From contig NZ_OW824151.1 of the NCBI RefSeq assembly GCF_942548115.1, forward strand, positions 3,399,990 through 3,463,989: DNA of 64,000 nucleotides. Direction: 5' to 3'. Shown here in pieces: positions 59,880 to 64,000 of this stretch. Position numbers and translations under genes: made by a program. This DNA is from Aeromicrobium sp. Leaf245. Its GTDB lineage: Bacteria; Actinomycetota; Actinomycetes; Propionibacteriales; Nocardioidaceae. The notes below the pieces were generated by a model, which worked only from the letters and a program-made list of their open reading frames with translations, was not told where the DNA came from and ran no database searches. Within the stretch, counting starts at the first letter, position 1; every line of letters begins with the position of its first letter.

Positions 59880-61426
59880 GCGCCGTGACCGCCACGGCGA
59901 CGGATCCGAGCCCGGTCATCATCGTCGGGGCGGGACCCACGGGCGCGTGCGCCGCGCTCGAGCTCGCCCGGCACGGCACCCCGAGCGTCGTGATCGACCG
60001 CTGGGAAGGGGTGTACCCGCAACCGCGAGCCGTCCACCTCGACGACGAGGTGCTGCGCATCCTCGACCGGCTCGGCGTCGCCGAGCGCTTCGCCGCGATC
60101 TCGCGCCCGGGCGGAGGGCTGCGCCTGGTCGACGCTGCACTGCGGGTGCTGGGCGAGTTCCCCCGCGAAGGGGTCTCGCCGACCTCGGGCTTCACCCGCG
60201 CCAGCATGTTCGACCAGCCCGACCTCGAGGGCCTGCTGCGCGCCCGGTTGGCCGAGACGCCCGAGGTCACGCTCCTCGGGGGGCACGAGGTGACCACCGT
60301 CGAGCAGCCCTCCCCCGGCCGGGTCCGCGTGCGTGCGCGCGCGATCAACACCGGGGAGGAGCAGCTCCTCGACGCCGAGGTCCTGCTGGGCTGCGACGGC
60401 GCCAACAGCCTCGTGCGCCGGTCGATCGGCTCGACCATGACCGACCTCGGGTTCGAGCAGCGGTGGCTCGTCGTCGACATCCGGACCGGCGAGGACCTGC
60501 GGCAGTGGGAGGGCGTGCACCAGGTGTGCGACAGCACCCGGGCGGCCACGTACATGCGCATCGGGCCGGAGCGGTACCGCTGGGAGTTCCAGCTGCTCGA
60601 CCACGAGACCGCGGCGGACTTCGCCTCGCTCGCGTCGATCGCCCCGCTCGTCGCACCCTGGACCCCCGGCACCGACCTGGCGGCCCTCGAGGTCATCCGG
60701 TCCGCCGAGTACACGTTCCGCGCCGCTGTCGCCGACCGGTGGCGGTCAGGGCGCATCTTCCTGCTCGGCGACGCCGCCCACCTGACCCCGCCGTTCATCG
60801 GCCAGGGCATGGGGGCGGGCATCCGGGACGCGAGCAACCTCGGGTGGAAGGTCGCCGGGTTCCTCGAGGGTTCCCTGCCGGCCGACGTGCTCGACACCTA
60901 TGAGCCCGAGCGGTCCCGTCACGCCCGGTCGATGATCGACACGGCACGCCTCCTGGGCACGATCATGACGCGCGGTGGTCGTGCGGGCGACGCACTTCGC
61001 GCCGGCGCCGTGCCGGTGCTGAACCGCACGCCGATCGTGCGTCGACGCTTCATCGACAGCGCCACGCCACCCCTGGCCGGGTCGTCGTTCGTCTCGGCGC
61101 GCCGCGGGGACCGCCTGGCCGGGCGGCTCTGCCCGAACACCGTGCATGGCCGCCGCGTGGTCGACGACCTCATCGGTCCCGGTTGGGCACTCGTGACCTC
61201 CGAAGCGCCCTCCCCGACCGACCGGCGCGAGCTCGAGGCCCGAGGCTGCACCGTCGTCGGGACGACCGATCGTCCCGAGCTCTCCTCGTGGCTGCACGAG
61301 GGACGCGCGACGGCGGCGCTGGTGCGCCCCGACCGCACCACCATGGCGTCCGGCCACGACGTCTCGGCGCTCGTCGCCCTGGCCGCGCCGCTCATCACTC
61401 CCGCGAGGACCGAGGTGTCCGCATGA
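59876..61426 (+). CDS. FAD-dependent aromatic hydroxylase (MhpA/phenol hydroxylase type)
   Basis: A flavoprotein of about 516 aa. GTG 59876 overlaps the FAH stop by GTGA; ATG 59867 is an alternative adding three residues. The FAD-binding PVIIVGAGPTGACAALELAR, the DG motif CDGANSLVRRSIG and GRIFLLGDAAHLTPPFIGQG place it with class A monooxygenases such as 3-(3-hydroxyphenyl)propionate hydroxylase. The C-terminal thioredoxin-like domain (about 400-516) is present. It would hydroxylate a phenol to the catechol cleaved by the first gene. Confidence 0.92.
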   Translation: MSAVTATATDPSPVIIVGAGPTGACAALELARHGTPSVVIDRWEGVYPQPRAVHLDDEVLRILDRLGVAERFAAISRPGGGLRLVDAALRVLGEFPREGVSPTSGFTRASMFDQPDLEGLLRARLAETPEVTLLGGHEVTTVEQPSPGRVRVRARAINTGEEQLLDAEVLLGCDGANSLVRRSIGSTMTDLGFEQRWLVVDIRTGEDLRQWEGVHQVCDSTRAATYMRIGPERYRWEFQLLDHETAADFASLASIAPLVAPWTPGTDLAALEVIRSAEYTFRAAVADRWRSGRIFLLGDAAHLTPPFIGQGMGAGIRDASNLGWKVAGFLEGSLPADVLDTYEPERSRHARSMIDTARLLGTIMTRGGRAGDALRAGAVPVLNRTPIVRRRFIDSATPPLAGSSFVSARRGDRLAGRLCPNTVHGRRVVDDLIGPGWALVTSEAPSPTDRRELEARGCTVVGTTDRPELSSWLHEGRATAALVRPDRTTMASGHDVSALVALAAPLITPARTEVSA

Positions 61427-62616
61427 CCACGACCGTCCCGACCTACCGGCCGGACGTCTACGCACCCGACGCGATCCTCGATCCGTACCCCCACTACGAG
61501 CGCATGCGGGCCCTGGGTCCCGTCGTGCGGCTCGCCAAGCAGGGCGTGCTCGCGGTGACGCGCCACGACGACTGCAAGCAGGTGCTGCTGGACGACGCGA
61601 CGTTCGTCTCCGGCCGCGGCGTGGCCCTCAACCCCGTGGCCAACCGGCTCGGCCGCGGCACGACGCTCAACAGCGACGGCGAGGAGCACGACCGCCGCCG
61701 CAGGCTCCTGGCCTCCCGTCTGACCCCGAAGGCCCTGCGATCGATGCGCGACGAGGTCGAGCAGCGAGCGGACGCCGTCGTGGCGGCTGCCGTGCAGAGG
61801 AAGCACGTCGACGGCGTCGTCGACATCGCCGAGGCGCTGCCCACGTCGTTCGTGCCGGACCTGATCGGCTGGCCCGAGGAGGGGCGCGAGAACCTGCTGC
61901 GATGGGCGGGGGCCACCTTCGACTCGCTCGGTCCCGTCAACGGGCAGACCGTCCGCACGGCACCGTCGACGATCGGGATGATGCGTTTCGCGCGCTCGGT
62001 CGTCCGCCGCGGAGCGGTGCTGCCGGGCTCGATGGGAGCCGACCTCCTCGAGAAGGTCGGGAGCGGTGAGGTGCAGCGCGGTGAGTGCCCCGCCCTCATG
62101 ATCGACTACCTCGCGCCCTCGTTGGACACGACGATCAGTGCGATCGCGAGCGCCCTGATGCTGCTGGCCGAGCACCCCGACCAGTGGGCAGCGCTCAAGG
62201 CGGACCCCTCCCTGATCCCGAACACGGTCAACGAGGTCGTCCGTCTGGAGTCGCCGCTGCGGGCCTTCTCGCGCCACGTCGAGCGCGGCGCCGAGATCGG
62301 TGGAGTCACCGTGGAGGCCGGGTCGCGGGTGGCCGTGTTCTACGCCTCGGCCAACCGCGACGACCGCTTCTGGGACGCGCCCGACCGCTTCGACATCACC
62401 AGGAACGCCACTCCGCAGCTCGGCTTCGGCCAGGGTGCGCACGGGTGCGCGGGCCAGGGCCTGGCTCGTCTCGAGACACAGTCGATCCTGCACTCGGTCG
62501 TCCGGCGCGTCGACCGTCTCGAGATCACGGACGCCCCCACGTGGGGCCTCAACAACATCATCCACAAGCTCGACCACCTGCCCCTGCGGCTGGTGGCCGC
62601 CAAGAAGGGCCAGTGA
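61423..62616 (+). CDS. Cytochrome P450
   Basis: A 397-aa soluble P450 starts at ATG 61423, overlapping the hydroxylase stop. The heme loop LGFGQGAHGCAGQGLARLE has Cys342 as axial ligand. The ExxR motif is NEVVRLESPLR, and the I-helix reads YLAPSLDTTISAIASAL with the acid-threonine pair in DTT. It takes electrons from the adjacent ferredoxin and reductase. A role as the first hydroxylase of the pathway substrate is inferred; the CYP family cannot be named from sight. Confidence 0.94.
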   Translation: MTTTVPTYRPDVYAPDAILDPYPHYERMRALGPVVRLAKQGVLAVTRHDDCKQVLLDDATFVSGRGVALNPVANRLGRGTTLNSDGEEHDRRRRLLASRLTPKALRSMRDEVEQRADAVVAAAVQRKHVDGVVDIAEALPTSFVPDLIGWPEEGRENLLRWAGATFDSLGPVNGQTVRTAPSTIGMMRFARSVVRRGAVLPGSMGADLLEKVGSGEVQRGECPALMIDYLAPSLDTTISAIASALMLLAEHPDQWAALKADPSLIPNTVNEVVRLESPLRAFSRHVERGAEIGGVTVEAGSRVAVFYASANRDDRFWDAPDRFDITRNATPQLGFGQGAHGCAGQGLARLETQSILHSVVRRVDRLEITDAPTWGLNNIIHKLDHLPLRLVAAKKGQ

Positions 62617-62813
62617 CCATGCGGATCATCGCCGACTACGACCGGTGCGAGGGCCACGGGCTCTGCGTCGACCAGGCACCTGACGTCTTCGACCTCGACG
62701 ACGAGGGCGACCTCGTCCACCACTTCGACGGGACGGACCTGCCGAGCGAGCAGGAGGCCGCCGGACGACGCGCGGTCGACTCCTGCCCCGTGGCAGCGCT
62801 GCGGCTGGCATGA
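62613..62813 (+). CDS. Single-cluster ferredoxin, P450 partner
   Basis: A 66-aa acidic ferredoxin starts at GTG 62613 (GTGA overlap, AAGG upstream); ATG 62619 is an alternative. Only three cysteines are present, Cys12, Cys18 and Cys58 in SCPVAAL. His15 sits where a fourth ligand would be (CEGHGLC). This is the [3Fe-4S] or His-substituted [4Fe-4S] type common as P450 redox partners in Actinobacteria. Confidence 0.9.
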   Translation: MTMRIIADYDRCEGHGLCVDQAPDVFDLDDEGDLVHHFDGTDLPSEQEAAGRRAVDSCPVAALRLA

Positions 62814-63943
62814 GCCCCAGCGACGTGGTGGTCGTGGGCGGGTCCACCGCCGGTGCCACCGTGCTCAGGGAGCTCCGTTCCCGGGGGCACGAGGGGCGGA
62901 TGACGCTCGTCGACCCCGAGCCGGGCACGAACCGGCCACCGCTGTCGAAGGCCGTGCTCGCCGATGCGGCCGCGGAGGACTCGGTGCTCATGGACCACTC
63001 CTCGCTCGACGTCGAGCTCGTGCGGGCCAGGGCCACAGGGCTCGACCACGCCGGCCGCACGGTCTCGACCGAGGATGGTGCAGCCCACCGGTACGACGCC
63101 CTCGTCATCGCCACCGGCTCGCGGGCCCGGCGGATCGCCCTGCCCGGCCAGACCGGTGAGCTCGTCCTGAGGACGGTCGAGGACGCCCGCCACGTCCGTG
63201 AGCGGTTCGCCGACGCGGCGACCACCGTGGTCGTCGGAGCAGGGTTCCTCGGGCTCGAGGTGGCCACGGCCGCCGCCACGGCCGGCCTGCGGGTGACGGT
63301 CGTCGACGTGGCCCCTCCCCTGCAGCGCCTGCTCGGGGATCACCTGGCCACCGCGATCTGCGAGCGCGCCACGACGCTCGGCATCGACTTCCGCCGCTCG
63401 GGCGCCGTTCTGATGGGCGATCCCGTGCGCGGCGTCAGGCTGGACGACGGCGAGGAGCTGGCAGCCGACGTCGTCGTGAGCTGTGTGGGTGACGAGCCGG
63501 TGACCGACTGGCTCCACGGCTCGGGACTCGAGACCGACCACGGGGTCGTGATCGACGACCACGCCCGTACGAGCCTCGCCGACGTCTACGCCGCCGGCGA
63601 CGTCGCAGCGGTCCGTACGCCGGACGGGGCGGTGCGCCGTCCCTTCTGGGCGAACGCAGTGGCCCACGGTCGCGTCGCCGCCGCCACCGTCCTGGGACAG
63701 CCCGTCGACACCCCGATCGTGGACGACTACTTCTGGAGCGAGATCGCTGGCGTCTCCCTCAAGGTCGTCGGCTCCCTGCCCGTCGAGGGCGAGCCCGAGG
63801 TGCTCGAGGACGCCGGCTCCGGGCACGGACTGCTCGCGTGGGGCCAGTCGACCGTGGTGGCCTACGGGATCCGACGCTCGGCACCACGCCTGCGCGCCGT
63901 GCTCCGTGAGCGCGCGTCGCCAGGCGGAACGACCGCCGACTGA
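62810..63943 (+). CDS. FAD-dependent ferredoxin reductase
   Basis: A 377-aa protein starts at ATG 62810, overlapping the ferredoxin stop. FAD-binding VVVVGGSTAGATVLRELRSR, NAD(P)-binding VVVGAGFLGLEVATAAATAG and the second FAD motif TSLADVYAAGDVA match the oxygenase-coupled ferredoxin reductases. It passes electrons from NAD(P)H to the three-Cys ferredoxin and on to the P450, completing a class I system within one operon. Confidence 0.92.
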   Translation: MSPSDVVVVGGSTAGATVLRELRSRGHEGRMTLVDPEPGTNRPPLSKAVLADAAAEDSVLMDHSSLDVELVRARATGLDHAGRTVSTEDGAAHRYDALVIATGSRARRIALPGQTGELVLRTVEDARHVRERFADAATTVVVGAGFLGLEVATAAATAGLRVTVVDVAPPLQRLLGDHLATAICERATTLGIDFRRSGAVLMGDPVRGVRLDDGEELAADVVVSCVGDEPVTDWLHGSGLETDHGVVIDDHARTSLADVYAAGDVAAVRTPDGAVRRPFWANAVAHGRVAAATVLGQPVDTPIVDDYFWSEIAGVSLKVVGSLPVEGEPEVLEDAGSGHGLLAWGQSTVVAYGIRRSAPRLRAVLRERASPGGTTAD

Positions 63944-64000
63944 GCGTCGGCGTGCACCCGACGTCTACGGCGCCAGCGCGCTCGTCTACTCGGGAAATGC
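63944..64000. other. Window end, no gene called
   Basis: The last 57 bases follow the reductase stop. A GTG at 63952 opens a frame to the edge, but it is too short to assess. Confidence 0.3.

Overview
The window is very GC-rich bacterial DNA with dense coding, GTGA/ATGA gene overlaps and many start codons placed 6-7 bases after a TANNNT hexamer. It carries actinobacterial hallmark genes: mycothiol synthase (mshD), a Crp/GlxR-type regulator, a MarP-like periplasmic protease, an HbhA-like Lys/Ala-rich protein, DUF2516, DUF1416 and DUF4395. I infer a member of the Nocardioidaceae or a close relative (Aeromicrobium/Nocardioides-like). The genus is a guess from gene content; no 16S rRNA is present.

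Layout. (1) 1-10.2 kb: acetate uptake and activation (DUF485-actP, acs), a holin-like membrane protein, then a leftward operon nth - TlpA-like lipoprotein - CoA-pyrophosphatase Nudix - marP - membrane protein, and crp. From family knowledge this order matches the acs-to-crp region of Mycobacterium tuberculosis. (2) 10.2-10.7 kb: a repeat-rich intergenic region. (3) 10.7-17.5 kb: SOS-controlled alkB, a YeiH-type transporter with a separate 56-aa membrane peptide, a BCCT transporter, the DUF2516 / HbhA-like / XRE block, and asparaginase. (4) 17.7-34 kb: cell-surface and polysaccharide functions. These are two secreted FnIII-nuclease paralogues, manC, manA, a DEAD helicase, a Wzc/CpsD-like tyrosine kinase facing its phosphatase, YgfZ, a nitrobindin-like protein, dtd, an LCP ligase, DUF4012 and an LPGTG-anchored protein. 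A second repeat-rich region lies between manC and manA. (5) 34-38.7 kb: sulfur metabolism (thioredoxin, Cys-containing leader peptide, DUF4395, thiosulfate sulfurtransferase, DUF1416), a MoaD-like protein and a GlnR-type regulator behind a short upstream ORF. (6) 38.8-44.4 kb: a GntR regulator with a TSUP exporter, divergent from a MatC-like carrier - CaiB CoA-transferase - fused carboxyltransferase operon. (7) 44.4-56.8 kb: mshD, an esterase, and phosphate genes (ppk, MutT1-like, pstSCAB, pit/DUF47) with two PHO boxes. (8) 56.9-64 kb: tRNA-Lys and a TetR-controlled aromatic-ring oxidation operon (extradiol dioxygenase, FAH hydrolase, flavin hydroxylase, P450, ferredoxin, ferredoxin reductase).

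The most unusual material is intergenic. Two regions 12 kb apart share a module around CCGAAAGGGCCTCGACCGG that flanks different sets of inverted repeats. Two perfect palindromes of 24 and 28 bp, 80 bp apart, separate pstB from pit. Several short ORFs (leader peptides and small membrane peptides) lie outside the usual gene calls. Regulatory circuits can be read directly: Crp-like boxes before actP and the MatC-like carrier, a LexA box before alkB, PHO boxes before ppk and pstS, and a TetR-type palindrome at the aromatic operon promoter. All functional statements come from motif reading; no database search was run.
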